NCBI GenBank assembly: GCA_947484245.1
Contig: CANKOT010000007.1
Span: 1 to 45,088, forward strand
Length of the DNA stretch: 45,088 nucleotides
Direction: 5' to 3'
DNA from: Comamonadaceae bacterium
GTDB lineage: Bacteria; Pseudomonadota; Gammaproteobacteria; Burkholderiales; Burkholderiaceae
Shown here: positions 17,130-25,828 of the stretch, in pieces
Position numbering within the stretch: position 1 is the stretch's first letter
Layout: each line of letters starts with the position of its first letter
Translations under genes and position numbers: made by a program
The notes under the pieces: model-generated
The model's database searches: none
What the model was told of the DNA's origin: nothing
Seen by the model: only the letters and a program-made list of their open reading frames with translations

Positions 17130-18137
17130 TTAGCGCCTCACTTGCAATGCACCTGGATTGACAATGTTGGTTGGCGTGCCTTTGATGAAATTAACCACGT
17201 TGTCGAAGGCGGCGCCAAAGTACAGCTCGTAACTGTCTTTCTCTACATATCCAATATGGGGCGTGCAAATGCAGTTTTCTAAGCGCAACAAGGCATGCCC
17301 TTGCAAGATGGGCTCGTGTTCAAAAACATCGATGGCTGCCAAGCCTGGCCTGCCGCGATTCAGTGCACTGATGAGTGCATCGGGTTCAATGAGCTCAGCC
17401 CTTGAGGTGTTCACAATCATGGCGCTGGTTTTCATGAGCAACAAGTCGTCCAATTTAACGATGCTGCGGGTGCTGTCGTTTAACCTGATGTGCAAAGAGA
17501 TGACATCGCATTGTTCAAAAAAAGCGTCGCGTGAACTTGCTGGCATGTAGCCATCTTTAACCGCTTTATCGCGTGAAGCCTCGCTACCCCAGATAACCAC
17601 TTGCATGCCAAATGCCTTGGCATAGCCAGCAACCAGTCGACCAATTTTGCCGTAACCCCAAATTCCAAATGTTCGGCCACGCAGCACGGTTCCTAGCCCA
17701 AAATTGGCTGGCATGGAAGCAGACTTCAAGCCAGATTGTTGCCAGGCGCCGTGTTTGAGGTTGCCGATGTACTGGGGTATGCGGCGGACTGCGGCCATGA
17801 CCAAAGCCCAAGTCAATTCAGCAGGCGCATAGGGTGAGCCAGTGCCCTGAGCCACTGCGATGCCTCTTCCTGAGCAGGCTTCTAAGTCAATGTGCGAGCC
17901 CGCAGCACCTGTTTGAGAGATGAGTTTGAGACGAGGTAGCTTTTCGAGCAACTGTCGATTGAGGTGTGTACGTTCGCGAATTAGAACCAAGATATCTGCA
18001 TCTTTTAGACGAACAGACAACTGACCTAGGCCTTTAACGGTGTTGGTGTAGACCTTTGCGTTGTATGCGTCGAGTTTTGCGGCGCAGTCTAGTTTTCGGA
18101 CGACATCTTGGTAGTCGTCAAGGATCACAATATTCAT
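17130..18137 (-). CDS. D-2-hydroxyacid dehydrogenase family protein
   Basis: An NAD(P)-dependent oxidoreductase of the D-isomer-specific 2-hydroxyacid dehydrogenase family, about 335 residues. The coenzyme loop is GIWGYGKIGRLV. The catalytic set is visible as arginine in VNTSRAELIEP, glutamate in AIDVFEHEPIL and histidine in CTPHIGYVEK. This family interconverts 2-oxo and 2-hydroxy acids; the actual substrate is unknown. Two starts compete. ATG at MNIVILDDYQ is chosen because it gives the family N-terminus. An ATG 33 bases upstream would add MKASGQGTIVP. Each of the two starts is directly preceded by a hairpin. The gene may be the first of the downstream catabolic block. Confidence 0.85.
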   Translation of the reverse strand: MNIVILDDYQDVVRKLDCAAKLDAYNAKVYTNTVKGLGQLSVRLKDADILVLIRERTHLNRQLLEKLPRLKLISQTGAAGSHIDLEACSGRGIAVAQGTGSPYAPAELTWALVMAAVRRIPQYIGNLKHGAWQQSGLKSASMPANFGLGTVLRGRTFGIWGYGKIGRLVAGYAKAFGMQVVIWGSEASRDKAVKDGYMPASSRDAFFEQCDVISLHIRLNDSTRSIVKLDDLLLMKTSAMIVNTSRAELIEPDALISALNRGRPGLAAIDVFEHEPILQGHALLRLENCICTPHIGYVEKDSYELYFGAAFDNVVNFIKGTPTNIVNPGALQVRR

Positions 18138-18153
18138 AGGCACTATTGTGCCT
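18138..18153 (-). repeat. Perfect inverted repeat touching the D-2-hydroxyacid dehydrogenase start
   Basis: AGGCAC-TATT-GTGCCT, six-base arms with a four-base loop, ends exactly at the base before the ATG at 18137. It occupies the place where a ribosome-binding site should be, and no good Shine-Dalgarno sequence is seen otherwise. It could be an operator or an RNA hairpin limiting translation. Alternatively, translation may begin upstream at 18170, which would make it part of the coding region. Confidence 0.5.
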
Positions 18154-18170
18154 TGCCCAGAGGCTTTCAT

Positions 18171-18199
18171 TGGGGACCTAGATGAAATTTAGGCCCCCA
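18171..18199 (-). repeat. Ten-base-stem hairpin upstream of the D-2-hydroxyacid dehydrogenase gene
   Basis: Arms 18171-18180 and 18190-18199 with a nine-base loop. In the minus-strand RNA all ten pairs form, one of them G-U; in the plus-strand RNA the same position would be an A-C mismatch. This suggests the minus-strand transcript is the one that folds. There is no T run after it, so it is not a standard terminator. It lies between the small gene behind lexA and the dehydrogenase gene. Confidence 0.5.
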
Positions 18200-18211
18200 T
18201 CAGCCGCCAGA

Positions 18212-18520
18212 TCAGTGGTGCATTGGCGCTTTGGTTTGGGCTTCAAGAGCGACCAAGCGGTCTAGCTCGGCGCATACATCGGCCATGCGGCCTGAAATAA
18301 CCATGCGACCAGCACAGTGCGGAGCTTCGCCGTGTTCAGAAACGCGAAGAACGCGCAAGGCAAGCTGTTTGGCCAGTCTGCCATCTTGGGGGGAAACTGC
18401 CCGCGGATGTGCAGCCTGAGTGGCACCTTGAGTGGCATCTTGCTCAAGGTGAGCTGCGGCACTCATGAATTTTTGAATACCGTTGTAAATGCTGGAAATA
18501 CCAAGGAGAGCGAATGTCAT
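18212..18520 (-). CDS. Small conserved-looking protein of unknown function downstream of lexA
   Basis: A 102-residue protein that I cannot assign to a named family. The start has AAAGGAT at good spacing in the 23-base gap after the lexA stop, so it is probably translated from the lexA transcript. The N-terminus (MTFALLGISSIYNGIQKF) is amphipathic or hydrophobic. The middle is Ala/Gln-rich and likely flexible. The C-terminal part has a compact pattern with HCAGRMVISGRMADVCAEL, including two cysteines. The long coding frame, matched ribosome site and operon position support a real gene. A role tied to the DNA-damage response is possible from position only. Confidence 0.65.
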   Translation of the reverse strand: MTFALLGISSIYNGIQKFMSAAAHLEQDATQGATQAAHPRAVSPQDGRLAKQLALRVLRVSEHGEAPHCAGRMVISGRMADVCAELDRLVALEAQTKAPMHH

Positions 18521-18543
18521 GTGGATCCTTTAATTTGGGCTTG

Positions 18544-19215
18544 TTACATCAAGAGCGTGTTGCGGATGAGGCCAACGGCCAAGCCTTCGATGTCGAAGGG
18601 CTCGCCTGGATTGACCAAGATGATGGGGTAGTCGGGGTTTTCGGGCAAAAGCTCGATACAGTCAGCATGGCGGCGCAAGCGCTTCACGGTAACTTCTTCT
18701 CCGAGACGGGCAACCACAATTTGGCCGTTTCGAACCTCTTTGGTGGCTTTGACGGCTAGAAGGTCGCCGTCCATGATGCCTGCATCGCGCATGGACATAC
18801 CGCGCACCCTGAGCAGGTAGTCGGGCTGTTCTTGGAACAAGTGGCTTTCGACGTGGTAGGTGCGATCGACGTGTTCTTGGGCCAGAATAGGGGATCCAGC
18901 TGCAACGCGGCCGATGAGGGGCAAGGCCAATTGGGCAAAACCAGGCAAGGGGAGGCTGAACAAGTCGCTAGAGTTGCGCAGGCTGTTGCGGGAAGAGCCT
19001 TTGAGGCGAATGCCTCTGGAAGTACCGCTGACCAGATCGATGGCGCCTTTTCGAGCCAAAGCTTGTAGGTGTTCTTCTGCTGCGTTGGCAGACTTGAAAC
19101 CTAAGACTTGCGCAATTTCGGCGCGTGTAGGGGGCGCTCCTGTTTCGGCAATGGTTTTTTGGATGAGCTCCAAAATCTCTTGCTGTCGGGCCGTGAGCTT
19201 AGGTTGATCGATCAT
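18544..19215 (-). CDS. lexA: LexA repressor
   Basis: The SOS repressor, 223 residues. It binds operator boxes through an N-terminal winged helix-turn-helix (about residues 28-48, [21 protein letters not shown]) and is inactivated by RecA-stimulated self-cleavage. The cleavage site A106-G107 (VAAGSP), catalytic S141 ([10 protein letters not shown]) and K178 (EEVTVKRL) are all in place. The start has AAGGAG at ideal spacing. Two LexA-type boxes lie 64-98 bases upstream, consistent with autoregulation. A small gene follows 23 bases after the stop. The length is slightly above the E. coli protein (202) because of a longer linker between domains. Confidence 0.97.
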   Translation of the reverse strand: MIDQPKLTARQQEILELIQKTIAETGAPPTRAEIAQVLGFKSANAAEEHLQALARKGAIDLVSGTSRGIRLKGSSRNSLRNSSDLFSLPLPGFAQLALPLIGRVAAGSPILAQEHVDRTYHVESHLFQEQPDYLLRVRGMSMRDAGIMDGDLLAVKATKEVRNGQIVVARLGEEVTVKRLRRHADCIELLPENPDYPIILVNPGEPFDIEGLAVGLIRNTLLM

Positions 19216-19261
19216 GGTGAACTCCTTGTGAGCTGTCTGTTTTTGAATGTTTGAGGCTAAC

Positions 19262-19290
19262 TTGGCAACTTCAATTAACTGTTTTCTTAT
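19262..19290 (+). promoter_or_regulatory. Candidate promoter for the asparaginase gene
   Basis: TTGGCA (19262-19267) and TCTTAT (19285-19290) are separated by 17 bases, matching 5 of 6 and 4 of 6 consensus positions. The -10 element lies inside the first LexA-type box, so LexA bound there would block it. This was identified by eye only. Confidence 0.4.
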
Positions 19291-19294
19291 CCAG
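19279..19294. promoter_or_regulatory. LexA-type box 1 between lexA and asparaginase
   Basis: CTGT-N8-CCAG with an AT-rich centre. It differs from the CTGT-N8-ACAG operator by one base. A second box of the same form lies 19 bases further on, centre to centre. The position in the lexA upstream region is where autoregulatory boxes are expected. Confidence 0.75.
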
Positions 19295-19297
19295 TAA

Positions 19298-19313
19298 CTG
19301 TATTTTTAACCAG
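19298..19313. promoter_or_regulatory. LexA-type box 2 between lexA and asparaginase
   Basis: CTGTATTTTTAACCAG, again CTGT-N8-CCAG with a single departure from the operator consensus. Tandem boxes upstream of lexA are common in gammaproteobacteria and allow cooperative control. This box ends 11 bases before the asparaginase start codon. Confidence 0.75.
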
Positions 19314-19324
19314 TCTTTTTATTA

Positions 19325-20305
19325 ATGCAAGCAAAAAATCAAAAAATTGTTGTTTTAGGCACAGGAGGAACCATTGCAGGGGAGTCAGCCTCAGCCAACG
19401 AAGGCCTCGCCTACAAGGCTGCCCAACTCGGTATCGATGATTTGTTGCAGGTGGCACTGGGCTCTCAACAGAATTGGCCAGAGCCCTTGTTGGATTGCCA
19501 ATTTGATGCTGAACAAGTGGCTCAACTTGATAGCAAAGACATGGACTTTGAGACCTGGATTCATTTGGCGCAGCGTTGTGAGCACTGGTTGTCTCAAAGC
19601 GACGTGGCTGGGATTGTCATTACCCATGGCACCGACACACTGGAAGAAACAGCTTATTTTTTGTCGCAAGTGCTGAACTCAACCAAGCCCATTGTGCTGA
19701 CCTGTGCCATGCGCCCAGCCAACTTCAAGGACGCTGATGGCCCACAAAACTTGAGAGATGCCTTGTTGTTTGCAGCCACCACCAAAGGACATGGTGTATG
19801 GCTGGTGGCCGCTTGCGAGATTCACCACAGCCAGTATGTTCAAAAGGTGCATCCCACCCGATTGAACGCATTTGACTCGGGTGAAATCGGATTGGCAGGG
19901 CGAGTGATCAATGACCAGGTTCAGTGGCTGGATACTTTTTGCACCCCCATCTCCACTCGCAATTTCAGTGTCTCTCAATTGCCCCATGCAAACCAATGGC
20001 CATGGATTGAAATTGTGATGAACCATGTTAACGCCTCAGCTTTGCACATTGACGCTTTGGTTCAGGCGGGTGTCAAGGGACTGGTTATGGCTGGAACCGG
20101 CAACGGTTCTATGAGCTCAAAGCTCAAAGCCAGTTTGGTGCTTGCGCAAGAGGCTGGCGTTGAAATTCGCGTGGCCACACGGTGCAATCAGGGGGCAGTC
20201 ACTCCCACTGAGAGTCATTTTTTTGATGCCACGGGTTGTTTGAGTGCAGTGAAAACCAGAGTGGCCTTGTTGCTTGAGATGATGTCTAAGCAACAAGCTC
20301 CTTAA
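19325..20305 (+). CDS. Asparaginase
   Basis: A 326-residue L-asparaginase family enzyme hydrolysing asparagine to aspartate and ammonia. The first threonine motif is LGTGGTIAGE (T16), the second HGTDTLEET (T103, D104). It has no signal peptide, so it is expected to be cytoplasmic, although the sequence is closer in length to type II enzymes. No Shine-Dalgarno sequence is seen before the ATG; the AT-rich leader is short, so poor or near-leaderless initiation is possible. It is divergent from lexA, and its leader contains the two LexA-type boxes. It is convergent with adk, with no clear terminator between them. Confidence 0.93.
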   Translation: MQAKNQKIVVLGTGGTIAGESASANEGLAYKAAQLGIDDLLQVALGSQQNWPEPLLDCQFDAEQVAQLDSKDMDFETWIHLAQRCEHWLSQSDVAGIVITHGTDTLEETAYFLSQVLNSTKPIVLTCAMRPANFKDADGPQNLRDALLFAATTKGHGVWLVAACEIHHSQYVQKVHPTRLNAFDSGEIGLAGRVINDQVQWLDTFCTPISTRNFSVSQLPHANQWPWIEIVMNHVNASALHIDALVQAGVKGLVMAGTGNGSMSSKLKASLVLAQEAGVEIRVATRCNQGAVTPTESHFFDATGCLSAVKTRVALLLEMMSKQQAP

Positions 20306-20338
20306 ACAACAATTCCATTGAGCATCAGGCCACGAAGA

Positions 20339-21016
<678 letters not shown>

Positions 21017-21106
21017 TTATTAAATTTCTCGCCATGACTTGGATGGCTGTCGTTAGAGAATATCACGGGTAGCCTCAATTTTCCTGACGCCTAAATACAG
21101 GCACTT

Positions 21107-21868
21107 TCAAGCCTTAAGCAAGGCGCGCACTTTTTCTAAATCTTCGGGCGTATCAACCCCAGGTCCAGGAGCTTCTGGGGTGACGTGAACCGCTATTTTG
21201 TGACCGTGCCAAAGGGCCCGCAATTGCTCTAATGCTTCCCCCATTTCAATGGGCGCGGGCGGCATCGTGGGAAAACTTTGCAAAAAACCAACCCGGTAAG
21301 CGTAGATGCCAATGTGCCTGAGTGGGGCTGGTTTGGGCAGGCTTAGGATGCCCTTTGCAAAGCCGTCGCGCCACCAAGGAATGGGTGCTCGGCTGAAATA
21401 AAGCGCCAATTGAGCTTGGTCTAAAACCACTTTGACCACATTGGGATTGGTGAATTCTGCGACCTCGTGAATTTCATGGGCTGCCGTGCTCATGCTGGCT
21501 GTTGGACGTTGTTCTAGCAAGAGAGCTACTTGATTGATCAGCAAGGGGTTGATCAGAGGCTCGTCGCCTTGCACATTGACCACCATATCGCTGGGCCCAA
21601 GCCCTATCAAGGCACTGGCTTCGGCCAAGCGATCACTGCCGCTGGCGTGATCAATTCGAGTGAGCAATGCGCGAATGCCATGGGCCTCGCAGACCTGAAC
21701 AATCTCTGGGCTGTCGGCGGCTACCACCACTTGTGCAGCTTCAGACAGCAAAGCCCTTTGCGCCACGCGAACCACCATGGGCAAACCATGTATATCTGCC
21801 AAAGGTTTGTTGGGCAGCCGCGTGGAGGCTAAGCGAGCAGGAACAATGACAGTAAAGGCTTGCGACAT
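21107..21868 (-). CDS. kdsB: 3-deoxy-manno-octulosonate cytidylyltransferase
   Basis: This enzyme activates Kdo to CMP-Kdo for lipopolysaccharide inner-core synthesis in the cytosol. The 253-residue protein has the nucleotide-binding start [39 protein letters not shown] (metal and substrate loop) and [12 protein letters not shown]. The start has GAGGTG at good spacing. The gene lies 28 bases after the trm112-like gene and shares an LPS theme with lpxK upstream. Confidence 0.97.
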   Translation of the reverse strand: MSQAFTVIVPARLASTRLPNKPLADIHGLPMVVRVAQRALLSEAAQVVVAADSPEIVQVCEAHGIRALLTRIDHASGSDRLAEASALIGLGPSDMVVNVQGDEPLINPLLINQVALLLEQRPTASMSTAAHEIHEVAEFTNPNVVKVVLDQAQLALYFSRAPIPWWRDGFAKGILSLPKPAPLRHIGIYAYRVGFLQSFPTMPPAPIEMGEALEQLRALWHGHKIAVHVTPEAPGPGVDTPEDLEKVRALLKA

Positions 21869-21896
21869 GTGTCACCTCAAAAGTGTCAAGAAAAAA

Positions 21897-22103
21897 CTAG
21901 ACAAGGGGTGTGCGGGGTTTGAGTTGTTCTAACTCTTCGTCGCTGAGTGCGCGCGCTTCGTTTTCAAGCAAGATTGGAATGCCATTGCGAACGGGGTAGG
22001 CTAGCCTTGCGCTGCGAGACCAAAGCTCTTGCAGGTCTCGTTGCACATCAAGAGGCCCCTTTGTGACTGGGCAAACCAAGAGTTCAAGTAATTTCGTGTC
22101 CAT
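21897..22103 (-). CDS. Trm112 family protein (YcaR-like)
   Basis: A 68-residue protein of the Trm112/YcaR family, with the N-terminal pattern [14 protein letters not shown] and the segment [16 protein letters not shown]. Only one cysteine is present, so a full zinc site is absent, as in many bacterial members. In bacteria it is almost always found between lpxK and kdsB, as here (3 bases after lpxK). The biochemical role is not firmly known; in eukaryotes the relative activates methyltransferases. Confidence 0.93.
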   Translation of the reverse strand: MDTKLLELLVCPVTKGPLDVQRDLQELWSRSARLAYPVRNGIPILLENEARALSDEELEQLKPRTPLV

Positions 22104-22106
22104 GTC

Positions 22107-23093
22107 TCAATGATACCTGTGACGGCTCTTTAAAAGTTGATCAAAGGCTTTCCAAAAAGCATCTTCAGCTTCAAAAATCAAGGGAATGGCAAGTGCTTGT
22201 GGAAACCGAGCCCACACTTTCATCGCATCTTTTTCCGTACAAAAAAGCGGCATTTCAGGATGACGGGGTTGCCAGCCAGCAAAATCATCGTGATCAGGCA
22301 GCGCGCAGGAATGGCCGATTTGGAATTGAGCCTGTTCAAGCATTGCAATAAATGCCTCTGGTTTGGCAATCCCAGAGACCACTTCAATTTTTTGTGACTT
22401 CAAGCTTTCCAGCGGGATCTGCTGGCCTTGGGATGTCAATCCAAAGGCGCTGAGTTCTCTGAGAGATTCAAATCCTTCTGGCAGAGACCTTTGGTGGGTG
22501 TGCAACAGCAAGTCAATGGGCCGCGGCCACGGCTCTCTCAAAGGTCCAGCAGGCAGCAAGTGACCATTGCCCAAGCCCATGGCATCCATGACACAAATCT
22601 CAATGTCACGTTTCAGTGCAATGTGTTGAAGTCCGTCGTCACAGACCAACACACGGACCTCCGGAAATTGTTGAAGCAATAACTGGGCTGCCTCTACGCG
22701 TTGAGAACCCACCACGACGGGCACACCGCATTTTTTAAAAATCATGAGCGGTTCATCGCCCACCTCGCTCACCAAACTTTGTGCTGTGACAACTTGGAGT
22801 GAAGAATTTGATCTGCCATAGCCGCGAGACACAATGCCAAGCTGGATGCCTTGGGCCTTCAGTCGCTGAGCGAGTGCAATGGTGAGAGGCGTTTTCCCCC
22901 CACCACCAGCCACGATGTTGCCCACCACGATGACTGTGGCATTGACCTGATGTTGTTTGTAAAAGCCTATTGCAAATACCAATTTTCGCAGGCCAATCAG
23001 CATTTTGTAAATGAGCTCGATTGGCCAAAGCAAATAGGTAATGGCATTGCGGTTGCGCCAATACTTTGGAAGGTGTTGCAACCAGTTGGACAT
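22107..23093 (-). CDS. lpxK: Tetraacyldisaccharide 4'-kinase
   Basis: A membrane-associated kinase that phosphorylates the lipid A precursor at the 4' position. It has an N-terminal hydrophobic helix (ITYLLWPIELIYKMLIGL), a P-loop VVGNIVAGGGGKTPLTIAL, the segment GIVSRGYGR, and VLVCDDGLQHIALKRDIEI. From the ATG at MSNWLQHLPKYW it has 328 residues, the usual length; the frame runs on upstream into exbD and that part is not coding. It starts 10 bases after the exbD stop, so it is co-transcribed with exbBD. Confidence 0.95.
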   Translation of the reverse strand: MSNWLQHLPKYWRNRNAITYLLWPIELIYKMLIGLRKLVFAIGFYKQHQVNATVIVVGNIVAGGGGKTPLTIALAQRLKAQGIQLGIVSRGYGRSNSSLQVVTAQSLVSEVGDEPLMIFKKCGVPVVVGSQRVEAAQLLLQQFPEVRVLVCDDGLQHIALKRDIEICVMDAMGLGNGHLLPAGPLREPWPRPIDLLLHTHQRSLPEGFESLRELSAFGLTSQGQQIPLESLKSQKIEVVSGIAKPEAFIAMLEQAQFQIGHSCALPDHDDFAGWQPRHPEMPLFCTEKDAMKVWARFPQALAIPLIFEAEDAFWKAFDQLLKSRHRYH

Positions 23094-23103
23094 ATTGAGT
23101 GTG

Positions 23104-23526
23104 TTAGGGCTTGGTCGATGGGGTTGGGTTTTGAGTTGCAAATGCAATTCGCGAGACACCATTCATGCGGGCTGCTTCCAAGACATTGACGACCGATTGA
23201 TGACTTGCCGCAGCATCTGCTTTGATCAGCAATGAAGCATCCATCTTGCGGATGTCAGAAAGTGCGTTGCTCAGGTCTTGCAAACTTCGTCCTTCAATTC
23301 GGACACCGTTGACAGCGTAAATACCTTGGGAACTCACGGCGATAACCCAAGATACTGCAGGATCCGTTGGCGATTTTGCATTAGCACTTGGCAAACTGAC
23401 GTTCATTTCATTGAACTTGGACCAGCTGGTGGTGAGCATCAAAAAAATGAGAACAACCAGCAACACATCAATGAATGGAATCAGGTTGATGTCGGGCTCA
23501 ATGTTGGAGCTCTTTCTGAATTTCAA
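23104..23526 (-). CDS. exbD: Biopolymer transport protein ExbD/TolR family
   Basis: The single-span partner of ExbB that couples proton flow to outer-membrane transport. The 140-residue protein has the typical start EPDINLIPFIDVLLVVLIFLM, in which the aspartate in the membrane helix (FID) is the proton-carrying residue, followed by a periplasmic domain ending in VSRIAFATQNP. The start codon is TTG; there is no ATG in a suitable place. The gene is 24 bases after exbB. TonB is not in this window, so whether this pair serves TonB or another system is open. Confidence 0.92.
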   Translation of the reverse strand: MKFRKSSNIEPDINLIPFIDVLLVVLIFLMLTTSWSKFNEMNVSLPSANAKSPTDPAVSWVIAVSSQGIYAVNGVRIEGRSLQDLSNALSDIRKMDASLLIKADAAASHQSVVNVLEAARMNGVSRIAFATQNPTPSTKP

Positions 23527-23550
23527 GATTGACTCACTCTTTGCTTGAAT

Positions 23551-24174
23551 TTAGTCTCGCATGGCGGCAAGGTGTCTGGCGAACCTCTCGGAGGCCCACT
23601 CCATTTGCAACACCAAACGGTCAACTTTTGATTTGAAAAAACGCCATGCCATGAGGCAGGGAATGGCGACGATCAGGCCTAAAGCCGTGTTGTAAAGCGC
23701 GATTGAAATGCCATGCGCCAATTCGGCAGGTTGTTGTTGCCCAGGTGTTTGCAATCCAAACAGTTCAATCATGCCTACCACCGTGCCCAATAAGCCCAGC
23801 AAGGGAGATGCCGAAGCCAGCGTAGCCAAGGCTGTGAGGTAGCGCTCTAAACCTTGAGCGGCCATGCGACCTTCCATTTCCATGCTTTCTCGAACATCTT
23901 GATGGCTGGCACTGGGGTTGAGTGACAAGGTTTGCAGGCCCGTTGCGAAAATGGCACCCACAGCACCTATTTGCGCAATGTCTTGGATCGCGGCATCGCT
24001 TGGGAAGCCTTGTTGTGTGCTTTCGATGGCGCGTTGTAAGGCGCCCTCAGGCATCACTTTGCTGGTCCGCAGGGCATACAGGCGCTCCAAAATGATGGCG
24101 AGCGCAAAAATGGAACAGGCGATGAGCGGCCAAACGGGCCATCCTGCGGCTTGTATGATGCTGATCAAAATCAA
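23551..24174 (-). CDS. exbB: MotA/TolQ/ExbB family proton channel protein
   Basis: A 207-residue inner-membrane protein with three membrane segments: one near residues 10-30, and two around LATLASASPLLGLLGTVVGM and ISIALYNTALGLIVAIPCLM. These carry the conserved small residues and prolines of the ExbB/TolQ proton channel. The start codon appears to be TTG (a second TTG lies two codons on); no in-frame ATG precedes the protein start. It heads the operon leading through exbD and lpxK. Confidence 0.92.
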   Translation of the reverse strand: MILISIIQAAGWPVWPLIACSIFALAIILERLYALRTSKVMPEGALQRAIESTQQGFPSDAAIQDIAQIGAVGAIFATGLQTLSLNPSASHQDVRESMEMEGRMAAQGLERYLTALATLASASPLLGLLGTVVGMIELFGLQTPGQQQPAELAHGISIALYNTALGLIVAIPCLMAWRFFKSKVDRLVLQMEWASERFARHLAAMRD

Positions 24175-24484
24175 ACTTTCTACTTCTGGATTCAGTTTTG
24201 ATTATGGCTGATCGAATTGTTAGGCTTTTCTGTGGATAACTTTGTGAAGAACATAGTGTGAGTAGCGCTGCAAACCGCATGAATCCTCGCTTTTCTAACA
24301 GTGCTTCTTTTTTATACAGAAAATTATTCATATATATCAATAGCTTACGCGAATTCATGCTGATTAAAGCCCCACCAACGCAACGCAACGCAAGTCCTCA
24401 TCAAGCTGTGGACTAATTAACCATGGAAAAACAAGGTTTTGCAAACAAAATGGGCCTGAGGACCGCAAAAAATAAGGGTTTTTT
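24175..24484. other. 310-base divergent intergenic region between exbB and xseA
   Basis: There is no gene here. It holds one perfect DnaA-type nonamer TGTGGATAA at 24231-24239, an imperfect relative (TGTGGACTA) near 24407, three tandem copies of CAACG (24376-24390), and an AT-rich stretch around 24308-24350. It must carry the promoters of the exbB operon and of xseA, but I cannot place them with confidence. No Fur-type box was convincing. The xseA ribosome site (AAGGG) lies at the right edge. Confidence 0.5.
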
Positions 24485-25789
24485 ATGGCGAGAATAGATT
24501 CTGAGCCACGCGTGTGGTCAGTTGGGGCACTTTGCCTTGCAATTGCAGACACTTTGAATGCAAGGTTCAATCCTGTTGCGGTGAAAGGTGAGATTTCTGG
24601 CTTCTCGAGGGCAGCCAGCGGCCATTGTTATTTCAACCTCAAGGACGAGAGCGGGCAAATTCGTTGTGCCATGTTCAAAAGAGCGGCCAGCGCCATAGGG
24701 TTCGTGCCCAGAGACGGTGAACTGGTGGAGGTCCGGGGCAAGTTAGGTGTTTATGAGGCGCGCGGAGATTTGCAATTGGTGGTTGAAACCATGCAAAGGG
24801 CGGGTCAGGGCGATCTGTTTGCGCAGTTTTTAAAGCTCAAGGCTAGCCTGGAGGCTGAAGGACTTTTTGAGCCTTCGCGCAAACGTGACATTCCAGCTCA
24901 GCCGCGAGCCATTGGCCTCATTACTTCTCTCGGCGCTGCAGCCTTGCACGATGTGGTCTCTGCTTTGCAAAGGCGAGTGCCTCACATTCCAGTTATTTTG
25001 GCGCCAGCTTCTGTTCAGGGTGCGAACGCCCCCTTGGAGTTGTTGCAGAGCCTTCAAAAATTGGTGGCTTGGCAGGGTGGGGGTCAAGAACGCACTCAGA
25101 CGGAGCTTTCTCCAAATACGGCCATTGACGTCATCTTGATGGTTCGCGGTGGTGGTTCGATGGAAGATTTGTGGGCCTTCAACGACGAGTCGCTGGTGCG
25201 AGCCATTGCGTCTTGTCCCATCCCCATTGTTTCGGGCGTTGGTCATGAAACTGATTTCACACTGACCGATTTCGTTGCCGATTTGCGTGCGCCCACGCCC
25301 ACCGCAGCAGCAGAACTTGTTGCCATGGCTAGAGATCAGTTGATGGACGAAGTAGCGCAGCGGCAAGAAGCTTTTTCCTCTGCACTTGCCAACCACTTAG
25401 ACCGAATGAGCCAAAACTTAGATTGGATTGCCAATCGGCTGGGCCGCCCATCGAACCGCTTGAATGATCAAAAGACACACCTGATGCGTCTTGGACAATC
25501 CCTTCAATATGGGCTGAAATCCCAGGCCCAAGTGCGCAGGCAAAAACTGGCCCGACACGCCGAAAATCTGCCGCGAGGACTTCAGCAAAGCTTGCAAAGC
25601 CATCAGCAAAAAGCCTTGAACCTGAGCACCAGATTGGGTCTTTTAGACCCTCATTTGGTGTTGGAGCGGGGGTATGCATGGCTAACCAACGAAAGCGGGG
25701 CGGCCATGACACATGCAAGCGACTTTGAGTCAAAGCAATCGGTCACGGCCACACTGGCCGATGGGCTTGTGAACTTGCAAGTGAAGTAA
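24485..25789 (+). CDS. xseA: Exodeoxyribonuclease VII large subunit
   Basis: The large subunit of a single-strand-specific exonuclease used in repair and recombination, 434 residues. The N-terminal OB-fold begins WSVGALCLAIADTLNARF and includes GEISGFSRAASGHCYFNLKD. The catalytic core contains AIGLITSLGAAALHDVV, VILMVRGGGSMEDLWAFNDE and GVGHETDFTLTDFVADLRAPTPTAAAE. Coiled-coil-like helices follow, and the typical end RGYAWLTNESG. The ATG has AAGGG at good spacing. The small subunit gene xseB is not nearby. Confidence 0.96.
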   Translation: MARIDSEPRVWSVGALCLAIADTLNARFNPVAVKGEISGFSRAASGHCYFNLKDESGQIRCAMFKRAASAIGFVPRDGELVEVRGKLGVYEARGDLQLVVETMQRAGQGDLFAQFLKLKASLEAEGLFEPSRKRDIPAQPRAIGLITSLGAAALHDVVSALQRRVPHIPVILAPASVQGANAPLELLQSLQKLVAWQGGGQERTQTELSPNTAIDVILMVRGGGSMEDLWAFNDESLVRAIASCPIPIVSGVGHETDFTLTDFVADLRAPTPTAAAELVAMARDQLMDEVAQRQEAFSSALANHLDRMSQNLDWIANRLGRPSNRLNDQKTHLMRLGQSLQYGLKSQAQVRRQKLARHAENLPRGLQQSLQSHQQKALNLSTRLGLLDPHLVLERGYAWLTNESGAAMTHASDFESKQSVTATLADGLVNLQVK

Positions 25790-25828
25790 TGCGACCCCAT
25801 ATAAGCTGTGCCTTTAGTACGGCTTTTT

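Noticed and set aside
24376..24394. CRISPR or other repeat array from the CAACG units
   Set aside because: Only three copies of a five-base unit with no spacers; too short to be more than a local tandem repeat.
24175..24484. Replication origin
   Set aside because: Only one perfect DnaA nonamer is present and neither dnaA, dnaN, parA nor gidA is near; origins have clusters of boxes.
24830..25396. A 188-codon antisense frame within xseA
   Set aside because: It is fully inside xseA with no ribosome site or domain; typical shadow of a codon-biased gene.
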